Of a DNA stretch of 64,000 nucleotides, positions 43,880-55,616 are shown piece after piece. Every line of letters begins with the position of its first letter. The stretch's first letter is position 1. The notes under the pieces are model-generated. The model had not been told where the DNA came from, made no database searches, and was given only the letters and a program-made list of their open reading frames with translations. The stretch is from Porphyra umbilicalis (Eukaryota; Rhodophyta; Bangiophyceae; Bangiales; Bangiaceae). The stretch lies in contig KV918786.1 in the NCBI GenBank assembly GCA_002049455.2, positions 248,001 through 312,000 of the forward strand, given 5' to 3'. Position numbers and translations under genes: made by a program.

Positions 43880-44714
43880 ATCGATCCGCAGAGGGGGAGG
43901 GAGTCGTCAGGGGGGGGGGGGGGGGGGGGCAATTCTGCTTGCCAAAAGTGGGGGGTTCGTGGGTGATGGGAGAGGGGGGGGCAGGCACAACGAGCCTGGT
44001 ACTCGCGCCGTAGGCAAGCGGGCGGCCTTTTTTTATGCACTTGCGGCGGCGCTGCTCGCGCCACATGCTCGGGTCATCCCAACTACATCCGACGCGGCTT
44101 AGCTGGAGTTCACTCTTTTGCGATGCCTGACAGTAATTCCAAACCGTCGCGACGAACCGACCTGACCCCCTGCGATGACTTGGATCTGTCTGACGAGCAC
44201 CGAACTGAGCCGGTCGGCTGACTGCCTCACAGCGCCTTTGGGCTGGTAGATGACTTGGATCTGACGAGGACCAAAATAAAACGGACAGCTTACGGTCTGA
44301 CAGCTTCACTGACAGAGCCTTCAGGCTGGTCGATGACTTGGATCTGACGAGGACTTAATGAAACGGTCAGCTTATGGTCTTACAGAGTCAATTTGCTGGT
44401 TGCAGCGCGCGCTGTACGTTGCAGACCAAAGGAAAGGAGCGGTTGATGACATGGCGAAAGTATTCTGCGGTCGCCCAGCCAGATACGTTCGCAGTCAACT
44501 CCTCCCCCAGGGTGTCAGGCATGAAACCCTCTTTTTTCTTACGATTGGGGCCTGTACGAGGCTCCAGTGAGGCCAGGACTCAGATGACGGGCAGCAGTGG
44601 CACCGCCGGAAAAGGCGGCCGGGGCGCAGCCACCCATGAATTTAAGCGCACCCAGCAACACCATGGAGCTCGAGCAGCTTTCGACCCGCCAAGCACCCTT
44701 CAGGAGCCAACGCA
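43880..44714. other. Divergent intergenic region between two small genes
   Basis: Contains the poly-G run at about 43910-43930 and the tandem repeat at 44174-44395. The last 100 bases before the zinc-finger ATG are pyrimidine- and GC-rich, a plausible leader. Confidence 0.45.
44174..44395. repeat. 75-83-bp tandem repeat, about 2.7 copies
   Basis: The landmark GATGACTTGGATCTG occurs at 44174, 44249 and 44332. The second and third units also share AAACGGWCAGCTTAYGGTCT. It lies between two divergent genes, so a regulatory role is possible but untested. Confidence 0.8.
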
Positions 44715-45530
44715 ATGGCCTTCTCCCCCTCATCCCCCGGGCCCCTGAGCCCTGAGTTTCGAATCCCCCGCCTGCCGACCGGCTCGCGCACCCCCTCCCC
44801 CGGCGGCCACCCCACCCCAGCCGCGCACACGACGTTGGCCACCCCCCCCCCATCGCCTGAGCGCGTCGCGGCGGCGTCCGACGCCCAGTCGGTCGGCGGG
44901 GCTGTGCCGTTTGTGCCAGCGCCCCTGCCCTGGGCGGCGGTCGCTGCGCCTCTGCCTGGTCGCGACGGGCCCTTTGTGGCCCAGGCGGGGCCGGTCGCCT
45001 CATCCGAGGCGGCCAGCCGTCCGCTGTCGCTTCTGTTGCCACCGCGGCGGGGTGGGCTTTCAGCTGGGCCACCCAATTCGGTTTGGGCGGGCGGCCGCGC
45101 GACGCAGGGTGGCGGCGGGCCAGCTGTTGGGACTGTGGAAGAGACGTCTGACCCCTTCGCTCCTCGCCGCGTGGCGGCGTTTGCTGCGAGTGGCGGCGGG
45201 GCCGCCGTCCCAGAGCCCCGGCAGGTGGCCGGCATTCGTCCTCGCGCGGCCCCGGCTATCGAAGCCCGGGCCACACGCGCCGAAAAGAAGGCGAGGCGAC
45301 GCAAGCCACAAGTGTGGCACTGTAAGACTTGCAAAGCCGATTGCACCAGTGCCAAGAATATGTTGGCCCACAAGGCGTCCTCGGGCCATCAACGCAAGGC
45401 AGCCGAGCACGCTGGGACACCCCATTGTGGGACGTGTGACAGGACTTTTGAATCGGCTGGCCATTTGGCCACCCACATGCAGAGTCGACGCCACGCTTCG
45501 ACTGCTGTTCGCTTGAATTTGAAGAAGTAA
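44715..45530 (+). CDS. C2H2 zinc-finger protein with two U1/matrin-type fingers
   Basis: A 271-residue intronless protein, ATG at 44715. Residues 1-195 are Pro/Ala/Gly-rich and disordered. A basic segment (RATRAEKKARRRKPQ) precedes the fingers and may be a nuclear signal. Finger 1: Cys203/Cys206/His219/His225. Finger 2: Cys238/Cys241/His254/His260. The H-x5-H spacing and Cys-x2-Cys-x12-His are typical of U1-type (RNA- or nucleic-acid-binding) fingers rather than classical transcription-factor fingers. It ends basic (RLNLKK). It could be a host gene or be carried by a mobile element; no ends were seen around it. Confidence 0.75.
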   Translation: MAFSPSSPGPLSPEFRIPRLPTGSRTPSPGGHPTPAAHTTLATPPPSPERVAAASDAQSVGGAVPFVPAPLPWAAVAAPLPGRDGPFVAQAGPVASSEAASRPLSLLLPPRRGGLSAGPPNSVWAGGRATQGGGGPAVGTVEETSDPFAPRRVAAFAASGGGAAVPEPRQVAGIRPRAAPAIEARATRAEKKARRRKPQVWHCKTCKADCTSAKNMLAHKASSGHQRKAAEHAGTPHCGTCDRTFESAGHLATHMQSRRHASTAVRLNLKK

Positions 45531-46689
45531 ATTTTTGTTTCGCGTCCGCGAGGCGTGCCCACTTTGGAAGTGCGCGTGGCCCGGTTGCCAAGCGGCGAAC
45601 GCTGGCTTGGGGCGCTTGCAGACCATCCGCTGCCAAATCGGTGGAGGCGGGCCCAGTGATTTCGAGGGACGCTTGGATCAGAATCTAGCCGAAACGGTTG
45701 CATTTCTTTTGCGCCACAGCAGGAACATTACGCTCACATTTCTTTCGCGCCAGTGTGCCAACGTACGATCAGGTCTGCATATCTTTGGCGTGTGGAGTGT
45801 CGATGCTACTTCACACTCGAAATCCTTTGCACCGTGCATCTCGGATTCCTGGCGTCGCCGTCGTCGCGCCCGTCTTGATCCCGCGCGCCGTCACCGGCGC
45901 GATTGGTTTTTGGCGGGCGTGCCCGACACGCCGACGGCAAGGCGCCCCTGTCGGGCGCCGGGCCGCAGACCGAGACCGGTTTGACTGATCGACTGTTGGA
46001 GGGGGGAGTTCACAATTCGGACAGGACTTTCGTTTGCTGTTTTGTACGGTCGTCCCCCAGCCGATTGCTTCGGGCATATAACGGGTTTTGGGGCGCCCGT
46101 ACAGTTCGCAAGGGATCTTGAGGTTGCAACTTTTGGTTGGTTCTCACACCACCAGGATTGCTTCCCAGGACAGATCCCTCCTCACACCCTGGTGTCTCGG
46201 CCGTGAGCTTTCGGGCTTTCGGTCGGGAGGACCAATCCGGCAGTCGGTACCCGTGAGGGACTACTGCCGGTGGACAGAGGAGCGAAGGCCCTGTTCGATT
46301 TATGAACGGGGGACCCTTTGCGGCTGGCACCGCGCCACGACCCTGTTTTGATTTCGCGCGAAGCGCTGCCCAAATTTGTGACGGTGCGGGACGGACGGCT
46401 TCGCGTGTCCCCACAAAGACCGACCCTGCGCTGACCCGCCTCCTGCCCTGAGCGCGCCACGATTTCGTCATCCAAATTGGAATCTGTTGCCCGTGCTGTT
46501 ATCTTGAGCTGGACTGAGTTCGTGGTTGCGGGGGGGACCTTGTGGATCTCGAGAGCGACCGATTTTGGAATCACGCGAAGCCCTTGCACTTTCGATCTCG
46601 CGGGACCACCAGATAGTTATCCATCGTACGTTAATTTGGCGTGCGTGGGAATAACTTTGTAGTTGTGTTCGTCGCGTACTTGATGCAAC
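45531..46689. other. Upstream region of the Helitron coding sequence
   Basis: No credible gene. A TATA-like ATATAA occurs at about 46077. The Helitron 5' end (a TC dinucleotide) must lie somewhere here but cannot be fixed without a second copy. Confidence 0.4.
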
Positions 46690-49600
46690 ATGGCGGACTC
46701 CGACGATGAAATTCGACCGGTCGCGAGTAGGGAGTTGCCTGCAAGTGAACCACAAAATGCAGCAGGTGTCACCTCTGTTGTGGCTGCACAAATTGAAATT
46801 GATCGTGCACTTGCGCTGAGCACCGCCATGGACGAAAAGCGACGTCGGAGACGCGAGCAAGCCGCAGCACGAAGGGCACGCCTGGCGCAGGATCCCGTGG
46901 CTGCGGCGGCCGCGCGCGAGAGGGCTGCAGCGAACCGGGCGAGGCGCCGAAAACGTCTTCGCGACACTGATCCAGAAGCCTCCGCGTCTGTGCAAGCCGA
47001 GGATACTGCTGCCCATGCTGCAGCGCGGCGTCGGTTGCAAGCGGGTGCTGCAGTAGCTGGCGCCCATGGCTCAGCAGCTAGGGCTGACCTCCGTAGCCGT
47101 GTGGCTATCGACGCCCTTTCGTCAGATAGCGAGGGCTCCGAGAACGATGAGGAGACGGCCGGCATGGAAGGGACTGCTCGGCCGCGGGGTCTTTGCGCGG
47201 CTGAGATCTTCTCTGGCGTCGAGGGCTACGATGTAGAGCCGTCCCACTTTGGTGACATTGACGTTGTCTGCCAGAATTGCAAGGCGTACCACTGGATGGA
47301 TGAACGCCCGAAGTCCTCTTCTGAGAGCCGCCCGCTTTTCTCAATTTGCTGCGGAAACGGATCCGTGGACCTTCCGGCGTTCCCTGATCCTCCCGAGCCG
47401 CTGCGGGCATGGGCACTGTGGGAGACCGCACAAGGCAGAACAATGGCAAATAATTTTCGACTCTTGAACAATGCCATGGCTCTGACTTCTTCCTAGGGAA
47501 TATCACCCCCGCCGCTTCCTGGAGGAAGCGGCTGGGAGCCCGCCGTGCGCCTACATGGAAAGCTCACTCACTACGCTGGCCCCCTCCTTGCAGCTGAAGG
47601 GCGCGAAGCCTCTTTCCTTCAAGCGTACTTCTTGGATTCTGAGGAGAACGGCGAGCGGTTGGCCGCTGTGTGCCGTGCTGTTGCTCACGGGAGAGGCGGC
47701 CAATTGGGATTTGGCCGCATCCCTGTGAGTGAGCTGGATACGACCTCGCGGGGGCTCTTTGACGCCGTTCAAATGCTCTATGGCATGCTCTTGAGGGAAA
47801 ACAACCTGGTGAAGCAGTTTCTCATGGCTCGCGAGCGCGTGCAGGAAATTGAAGCTACCACCGGCAGACCTGTTCCCAGCCTTCGTGTCGTTGTGCACGC
47901 GAATGCTGTTTCAGCGGGATGTCACGTCCGCGTGTACAACGATGCGGCGAGTACCAACGGAGAGGTGGCCGCCGTTGTGCCTCAGAGTGATTTGGATGTG
48001 CCGTCGATGCCGCAAGGTACGGGACATTCCGGGGAGCTCAAGCGGGATGTTGTCCTCATGGTTCGCGCGCCACCTGAAGGGGCCGCTCCGCAAGGAATCC
48101 TGCGCAAGGTGAGCTTTATGAACTCTTGGTTTGATCCGACACGGTTTCCTCTGCTTTTCCCACTGGGCACCGATGGATGGCATGATGGGATTCAAAAAAC
48201 CCGGGGAGGCAAGAAAGTGAGTCAGCTCGACTTCATGGCGTATCATCTGTTCACTCGGGAGGGCCAGTTCGCCTACCTACAGCGCTGCAAGCGGCTTTGG
48301 GGTGAATATGTGGTCGATCAATTTATCAAAGTCGAGCACGCCCGCCTGCTCTGGCAGCGGCTAAACCAGAAAAGCCTACAGTGTGAAATGTATAGTCGCG
48401 TGGTGGACGCTTTCAGGGATGGCTCGGCCGCAACGGGGCGGATCGGAAAAGGAGTCCTCTTGCACGCATCGCATGTTGCGAGCCCGAGGTACATGGCTGA
48501 GAACTTTGCGGACTCCATGGCTGTCGTACGTGCCTTTGGCAAGCCAGCCCTCTTCGGGACATTCACCTGCAATCCTCAGTGGAAAGAGATTCAGGATGCA
48601 CTGCTGCCGAACCAGACGCCGAACGGTCGCCCAGATTTGATCACACGCGTTTTCAAAATGAAGCTGAAAGAGCTGATCAAAATGATCAAGGAGGACAATG
48701 TGTTTGGCTATTGTCTGGCATTCGTGATGACCATTGAGTTCCAGAAGCGTGGCCTGCCGCACGCTCACTGGCTGGTCATCCTGCGCCGGCAAGATGTGCC
48801 TCAGACGGCAGATGCGTACGACAAGTTCATCCGCGCCGAGATCCCAAAAGAGAGCGACAGCCCATCACTGCGTGCTAAAGTGCTGAAGCACATGGTGCAT
48901 GGGCCATGCGGATCCCACAACGTGGCTTCGCCGTGCATGGGTATGGATGGTAGCTGCTCCTAAAAGTTTCCCAAGGACCTCGCATCGGCCACAACGGCCA
49001 CCGAGGACTGCTATCCAAACTACCGGAGGCGCTCGCCGCAGGACGGAGGGGAGTCCGTGGCCTTTACACGTGGCAATCGCGCGTCGCAGATCGACAATTC
49101 GTGGATTGTGCCCTACTCCCCGCTGCTTCTGGAGAAATTTGATTGCCACATCAATCTGGAGATCGTTTCCTCTGTCGCTGTTGTCAAGTACATTTGCAAG
49201 TATATTTACAAGGGACCGGATAAGGCCATGGTGTCGGTTGTAGCAGCGACTCGGGACGACGAAGGGGGCGAAGAGGTCGGACGGCAGCCCAGAGATGAAA
49301 TACAGGAGTATCTGGACGCCAGATGGATTGCTGAGTGCGAAGCAGTGTGGAGGGGACTGTCCAATCCAGTTATCTTTCGTGACCCTGCGGTGATGAAGAT
49401 GCCCGTTCACTTGGAGAACCAGCAGCCCGTGTTCTTCGCGCCTGGAGAGGTGGAAGGTGTTGCGGCAACCGCACCAAAGGAGACAAAGCTCACAGCCTTC
49501 TTCTCCTTGATGCAGGCGCCAGATGATGGAGAGTCTCCCTCCACGACAGACCTCTTATATGCGGACATCCCCAGGTACTTTACTTGGCAGACCGAAACGC

Positions 49601-51861
49601 GCAAGTGGCGGCGCCGCCAGCGCGGTGTGCAGAGATCGTCTGAAGATACGCCAACGATGATTGGCCGGGTTGCTGGCCTCCACCCCTCCATGGGCGATGT
49701 TTATTACATGCGGCTGTTTCTTTACCGCGTGAAGGGACCTGGATCGTTTGTGGATATTCGAACGTACGAGGGTTTCGTGCATCCCACATACAAAGATGCA
49801 TGTGCAGCAAGGCAAATGCTGGCCACCAATGCGGTCTGGGATGAGACACTGACGGAAGCGGCTTCGTGGAAGATGCCGGCGGCTCTGCGGGAGCTCTTCG
49901 CGTCCGTGGTGGCTCTCAATGCTCCGGCTGATGTGCCCGACTTGCTGCAAAAGCACTACACCGCTCTCTCCGAGGACATGAACTACAGATTGGCATCTCG
50001 GCAGGCACAGGGCTTGGACCTGGACGCTACCGAGGACGACCTGCGCCGCATTGTGCTGCTCGATATTGAAAAGCACATGAGAGCGCGTAACAGCTGTCTT
50101 CAAGACCACCAGATTCTGATTCCGGCAGCCCGAGTTGGAGAAGACGGGGAGGCGCTGGAGGTCCTCGGCGAAGCTCCTCCACCAGCCAGGAGGGCTGGCG
50201 GGCAAGCGCTCGCAGAACAGCTTCCAGGAAATCGGGATGAGCTCCTCGCTGCAGTGGCCCACCGTGTGCCGACACTGCAGCCGGACCAGAAAGTTGTTTG
50301 GGATGCAGTGAGCGAGTCAATGGACGGCTCCATGGGGAGATTATTCTTTCTGGACGCCCCTGGTGGCGCTGGGAAGACGTATTTGGCGGAGACTCTCTTG
50401 AACTACACGAGAGGCAGCGGTCACATCGGGCTAGCGGTTGCATCCAGTGCAATTGCAGCAACTCTCATGCCGCTTGGCCGCACCGCGCACAGCCGCTTCA
50501 AAATTCCCATCGAGATCAATCAGACTTCGTTCTGCGGCTTCACGCAAAGCACTGATGTTGCAAAAATGCTGAAGAAGACCAAACTGATTGTCTGGGACGA
50601 GGCGTCAATGGCCCATCGTCACTGCTTCGAAGCTGTGGACCGCAGCATTGTGGATGTGATGGGGCCAGACGTGGCGTCGCAAATCACATGGCTGGTGTGC
50701 GGAGACTTCCGTCAGGTTCCCGCAGTGGTACCCAAGGGGTCCATAGCAGAAATCATTCGTGCTTCTCTTCGAAAGTCACCGTTGATGTGGTCACGCTTCA
50801 CGCGAATGCAACTGACGACAAATATGCGCGTGAAGACCAGGGCAGACGCAGGTCAGGCTGAGGAGGCCAGCCTTTTCGAGGCCTTTGGGAAATGGCTGTT
50901 AGCCATTGGCGATGGGGTTATCCGGTCCGCTGTAGTGCTTCAGACCGAGGAGTCAGCACGTGGCACACCTGCACAGGGCTTCGACTTAGAAACAGACCTG
51001 AGAGCAGCGCTCCCTTTGGCCTCAGGACAGGGCGGTGCCCGTCGCCGTTCGCCGAGGCCAGGAAGTACTGCCGCGGAGCAGTGTACGACGAAGATCCGCA
51101 TCCCTCGGGCCATGTGTCTCCCGAAAGGAAGTGGGATGCAGGAGCTGCTAAACTCTGTGTTTCCAGAGATGAGCACGGTCAACCCCACGAACGCTGCCGC
51201 GCTGGACGCGATGGGAGAGCGCATGATTCTCACCACTCTGAACAAGGACGTTCTAGACCTCAACGAATTGGCTATCGATCAGTTTCCAGGTCAGGCACGG
51301 ACCTACTACAGTATCGATACAGTCAGCGATGAGGACATGGAGCTCGCGGAGGTCTATACGACAGAGTTTCTGAACACGATTGACCACTCTTCAGTGCCAA
51401 CGCACGCAATGGTGCTCAAGGTAGGCATGACTGTCATGCTCCTACGAAACCTGGCGGCCCAAAATGGCGACTGCAATGGAACGCGGTACATAGTTACACG
51501 GCTTGGCGACAATGTCATCGAGCTTCGCCAAATTGGCACCAACAGGCGCATCCTCATTCCAAAAATTGACGTGACCACCAGCGATTGTGGGCTACCGATC
51601 AAGCTCAAGCGACGGCAATTCCCCATCCGCGTGGCATTCGCCGCAACCATCAACAAAGCCCAGGGTGCCACCCTCAAGCGCCTTGGTCTATGGCTGCCGC
51701 AACCAGTTTTCGGACATGGGCAGGTGTATGTTGGCACTTCCCGTGTTGGTGATCCGCGAGAAGTCATTGTCGGAGCGCCTGCGGCCTATTATGATGACGC
51801 AGGGTACATTGTGACTAACAATGTGGTGTTCACGCAACTGTTGAACGACGATGCTGTTTAG
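46690..51861 (+). pseudogene. Helitron Rep-helicase (RepHel), two nonsense codons
   Basis: One reading frame of 1724 codons runs from ATG 46690 to TAG 51859-51861, interrupted only by TAG at 47494-47496 (codon 269) and TAA at 48961-48963 (codon 758; a Lys is expected in the motif CSKKFPK). Order, counting stops as positions: basic N-terminus; zinc-knuckle CQNCKAYHW…ICCGNG…LP; Helitron-like N domain; HUH motif GLPHAHW (His691, His693); Y2 motif KYICKYIYKG (Tyr834, Tyr838); Pif1-type helicase with DAPGGAGKT (1225-1230), WDEAS (Asp1303, Glu1304), GDFRQVP, TTNMRVKTR, NKAQGATL and VYVGTSRV. Rep nicks and joins single strands in rolling-circle transposition and the helicase unwinds (family knowledge). 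All catalytic residues remain. A 3' end could be CTAG at 52092-52095, followed by T, but the hairpin before it is only 4 bp. Confidence 0.9.
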
Positions 51862-52782
51862 CCATGCTTTTTTTGTGTTGGCCGGATCATCTTTAGATAG
51901 CTACTTTGATATAATGTTTCATGATTCGCATGCTGTTTTTCGGTAGTTCCCGCCCATACCAGATAGTGCAGAAAAATACATTTTCCATTTGTAATATAGC
52001 TTTTCGACAGGTAGTGAGAGGACCCTTTCACTCTGAGGTTGCTTGAATGCAACCGAATGTCACAGACGAGGCGCTAGCCGGCCCACGGGCACTAGTGGTC
52101 TGTTCAACACCAAACTCAGATTGGCTCAGAAAACGAAAACTCATCGAAAGTCGTTTGCTGTAGTTTGAGTAGCACCCCCCCTAGAACCCAACCGCAAACG
52201 AACAGAACTGGGACCGAAGATATTTCTTGGGGAGCAGGAACGCTATGAGAGACGGTCAGCTGAAAATCCCTGATTGCGTACTGGACGCTAGCAGACGAGC
52301 ATTTTTCCTTTTCCCTTATCAGAGCCTGAAAAACCATCGCTATGTAGAGACAGCGCGCGCCGTAGCCGTCGCACTCGCTGCATCACAGAGCTATTCGCCC
52401 AGATGGGAACAAGCGTAACTGGTTCGTCACTTCAACAAAGACGCCGAATGCCGCGACTTAGCGAAATCCTAGACAAACTGCAAGCTTTTGTTGGCCTGCC
52501 GCAACCAAGTCGACGTGCTGATGGTGCTGGAGATGCTGCTGTACTGTGCTGCCGAAGAATAGACACTGTGAGAGTACTTGTCTCGCCCGACAACTTGACG
52601 ATTTGCCTGCTTTTTCAGCCTGAGGAAAGTTATGCGTCACGTCGTCTGGCGTCCCTATCCGTTGATGGTATCTCTCTCTACCATGTGGTCACCAGCTTGC
52701 TTGCTTTTGGATGATACACGAGCGCCTGTGTAATATTATACGCTGGTGTAACGTATCTATGCGCTTACGCTTCTCCTAACAG
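51862..52782. other. Downstream Helitron flank and unassigned ORF fragments
   Basis: Contains a hairpin GGTTGC…GCAACC (52038-52055) and CTAG sites at 52073 and 52092, candidates for a Helitron 3' end. Plus-strand fragments at 52232-52418 and 52403-52714 have protein-like composition in two frames (…RLSEILDKLQAFVGLPQ…). They may be upstream parts of the ORF that follows, which is preceded by a pyrimidine-rich tract and AG at 52781-52782. Confidence 0.35.
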
Positions 52783-53205
52783 CTTGAAGCAAACAACGCC
52801 TCGGCTGTATGGCGGGATGATATCTCGTCCGGCGTAATGCCCGCCACAACGAGGTTGCTGGTCAATGAATGCCCCCTACCGGCATTTGATGCGGTGCGAA
52901 CTGTCCAGGTTGTGTTGCACACGGTAGCACCCGTCGCTACCGCAGCAGATTGGGTGGTGTCTGACATCGGCCGCCGTCTCCCGACCAACTGCAAGAAGTC
53001 TGTCACAGACCTCTGTGACAGAGTTCTTGCAGTGCTCGCACCGGTGGATCTTCGCGGGTCACTGGCAATACTGCAGGCAGGTTTCTGTGCGGCGTCGCAG
53101 ACGAGTGTGCCAACGAGCGAGCAGCTGTCGAGCGGAGTGTTGCCAGTGGTTCTTCAAGCGCCAGCTAGAACTGTCGTTACGCCTTCCCCTCATCCCCCAG
53201 CCTGA
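52783..53205 (+). CDS. Conserved ORF of repeat R2, copy 1 (exon-like)
   Basis: The frame opens after a splice-acceptor-like CTTCTCCTAACAG and reads LEANNASAVWRDDI, then …DWVVSDIGRRLPTNCKK…VLAVLAPVDL…PTSEQLSSGVLPVVLQA, to a TGA at 53203-53205. The R2 copy at 57.8 kb preserves the same frame with conservative changes (IGRRLSTR, VLAVLAPVDL, GEQLSSVVLPVVLQA), evidence that it once coded for protein. No family is recognised. It lacks its own ATG near the start of similarity apart from 52837. Confidence 0.4.
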   Translation, partial: LEANNASAVWRDDISSGVMPATTRLLVNECPLPAFDAVRTVQVVLHTVAPVATAADWVVSDIGRRLPTNCKKSVTDLCDRVLAVLAPVDLRGSLAILQAGFCAASQTSVPTSEQLSSGVLPVVLQAPARTVVTPSPHPPA

Positions 53206-53392
53206 TGGACGCGTTGGCACGCGACTGAAATTCGGTCTCAAGCAGAAGCCGTCTGAAGCCGCTGCTTCGATGGACCTGCACGTAGAGTTCGCCTGCTTAG
53301 CTTGTGCCGCGGTGCAATGGCCACCCGCTGTCAGCTTCGCGGACACCAGAAGGAGGCTGTGGTATCATGAGTCATGATGACATGCAAGAGTT

Positions 53393-53490
53393 GGTTGAAT
53401 AGCTCAGTGGTCCGTCATATCTTGAGAGCGAGCGGCTGCAGTCCGCTAGGTCGCCGGTTCAAAACCTCGGGTACGCACCCGGTTTCAACC
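53393..53490 (+). tRNA. tRNA-Cys(GCA)-like sequence with Pol III A and B boxes, copy 1
   Basis: The ends GGTTGAA and TTCAACC pair perfectly as a 7-bp acceptor stem. GCTC (53402) pairs with GAGC (53426) as the D stem. AGCGG/CCGCT forms a 5-bp anticodon stem around CTGCAGT, giving anticodon GCA (53438-53440), cysteine. A box TAGCTCAGTGG and B box GGTTCAAAACC are present. Against a normal tRNA: the D loop is 20 bases, and the T arm does not close cleanly before ten extra bases. No 3' CCA is encoded, as usual in eukaryotes. A tRNA-derived (SINE-like) or decayed tRNA is more likely than a working gene. Confidence 0.45.
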
Positions 53491-53537
53491 TTCCCCCCAT
53501 TTTATGTTGCTAGGAGCATGTTGCTGGCAGTATCGCG

Positions 53538-53954
53538 TACCTCCCGAAAATGACGGTTGCACAGAGAAGAGAGGCAGAACCGACGACACAGCGTACAATT
53601 GAAGTCGGATACGCTGCTCGACAAGCCACGATCAAACTATTGGCGGAGAGTTTCCGCCAGTAATGTTGCAAGTCAATCAACGCGTCTTGCAGGAGTCACG
53701 CACAGCCTTTGCAACACAGAATGAGATCTTCTGAGACTTTTTGGCCGCTTGCTTGAGGCTGAAGAGAGGGCTCTGGGCCAGAATTTGTCGACAAATTTCT
53801 TCAGATTTCTTGAGATCCTGATGTGCGTTTCCAGTGCGCAGAGCTGCATGGGGAGACTGTGTAAGAAACTCACATGATTACTAGTCCTTCCATTGGTCCA
53901 CGTACGCTGTTGAATGATTGCGACCACTCTGCATTCGCCATTTTTTGGAGGTCA
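53538..53954 (-). mobile_element. Small inverted-repeat element, family M2, copy B
   Basis: The ends are TACCTCCCGAAAATGACGGT (left) and the complement of TGACCTCCAAAAAATGGCGA (right). It is flanked by GCAGTATCGCG (53527-53537) and GCAATATCGTG (53955-53965), an 11-bp direct repeat with two mismatches. This indicates insertion into an R2 copy, since the other R2 copy lacks the element. 9-11-bp duplications are typical of Mutator-like elements (inference). It matches the 16.8 kb copy in reverse orientation. No intact gene. Confidence 0.7.
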
Positions 53955-54603
53955 GCAATATCGTGATCTTCTCGGTGGTGAACGTGAGTCGCACAAGGGC
54001 CTCGTCCAGAATTTCGAAGTGAAGTGCATGGGTGTGCTCTATCGTGCACGTGCGATAACGCGGGAAGGCTTGATATCGAAGGAAGCCACGGCCCTCCGAG
54101 ACACGCGTGCGCGACCCACTTTGGGAAACGTCCGGGGAGATATGACCCACTCAATCGACAACAGAATCCCGCTCTGCTTATATGACGTCGACAACAAGGC
54201 CCCCTCCTGTCGTTGCCGTTAGTATGAAAAGAGCTAAAACCGGTACGCGGGCTGAGGAACCTTGTTTGGAGCTGACCACGCCTGGAGAATACTTCTTTGT
54301 TGGAATTGAAAGTCACTTCCGCCTTTCAAAATCTGGACGAAATCTTTGCAACTCTTGTGTTGGCGAGGAAGGCTCTCAGAACCACTTGCCGCGAAAGTGG
54401 CGAGTTTGCCACACGACTTACTCTCTGGAAGGTCGACCTGCTGCATTGTCGTCCCTGCCGAGGACCCTCGTCTTTCACGCCATCACCTGCCACACACAAT
54501 GTCTTTCTCCAACGCTTCCCGTGGACATGCTGAAGTCACTTCTCAGACCGAGACTCTGGCGAAGTAGCAGCGATGTGCAGAAAACATATACGGTGATAAG
54601 GGC

Positions 54604-55616
54604 TTTTCATTGTCTGCGACGCAGTCACTGTTTGTTGGCCACTTTCTGTGCCGTTTTTTTCGAGAGCATGTGTTGAGCATCCACTAAGCACACGGTTTCG
54701 ATTTCCGCATGGTGTTGGTTCGAGGTGTGTGTAGGGTCTCAAGACGACCGGAAATCATTTCCTTTGTAAACGGCAGTAAAGTGAATCAGCCACCGCAAGC
54801 GCAGTGTACCATCGGCAATGCCACAGCGCGCCCTTCTCGACCTAGTTGGCAGGTAGCTTCTCTTGTAACGTGCGCGTTCTTTCGTAGCCTCCCTTGTGCT
54901 CGGTGTTATCTTACCAGCAGATAGCATACGCGTGGCTGGCGGGATGCCGATCTGCTCACCCAGGAAGCCGCCAATTTGGACATGCCGGTTGGTGCCGGAC
55001 CAACTTTAGCGTCTGGGAGCAGCGTCACGGAGTCTCTCACATGTGAAGTGGGAAGTGTACGTTGTTTGACGATGGATGGTTCCTAGGCCCGAGGCAACCG
55101 GCCTCATATGCCCCGGACGACTCCCACGACCAACGAGCCCTTGGGAACCCCTCCCCCATCGGATGTTCAGCAAGCACGCCGCGGCTCTGCACAAACGTAG
55201 GGCACACCTGCAGTGTGCACAGCCACTCAGCGCCCCATGTGCGGCGAGCTCTGCCACTCAGCAACACACAAATCCCGACGCCGCACGTCGCCGATCTCCC
55301 GGAGACGCACCACGCACGGGCCACCTTCATGAAGCAAGTACATACGGTGACAATGAAAAAGACAACAGCCGGAAAAGTATCCGCCATGCAAAGACGACAG
55401 ACCGTTCGAACTTGCCGAGCAAAGCTCAACACTCCCGCGAAGTCCGCAGGGGCAGAATAGTCCATCAGCCAAGTCCCGGAAGTCACCGTCGGGAAGTCGG
55501 AGGTGACAAACAGGATGATCTTTGCAAGGAGAGGCCCCCCGACTCAGCGCATTTGAGAGCAAGCCCAGCGGTTCGCACAAACACCATAATATAGTTCTTT
55601 CTTCCGTAGTCGAGGG
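54604..55616. other. Intergenic sequence, nothing assignable
   Basis: Overlapping frames on both strands at 55037-55594 have no recognised motif. No repeat copy was noticed. Confidence 0.4.

Larger units (their letters stand above)
52822..54603 (+). repeat. Repeat R2, copy 1
   Basis: Matches 57790-59155 end to end at high identity (about 80-85% by eye over the best parts). Order in both: conserved ORF, tRNA-Cys-like unit, then a second conserved segment beginning GATCTTCTCGGTGGTGAACG and containing CTTATATGACG and a readable stretch KVTSAFQNLDEIF. Copy 1 is longer by about 416 bp, accounted for by the M2 insertion at 53538-53954. Unclassified; it may be a mobile or segmental duplication. Confidence 0.75.

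Noticed and set aside
52073..52095. CTAG sites as the Helitron 3' terminus
   Set aside because: Neither has a good hairpin 10-12 bases upstream; without another copy the end cannot be fixed.
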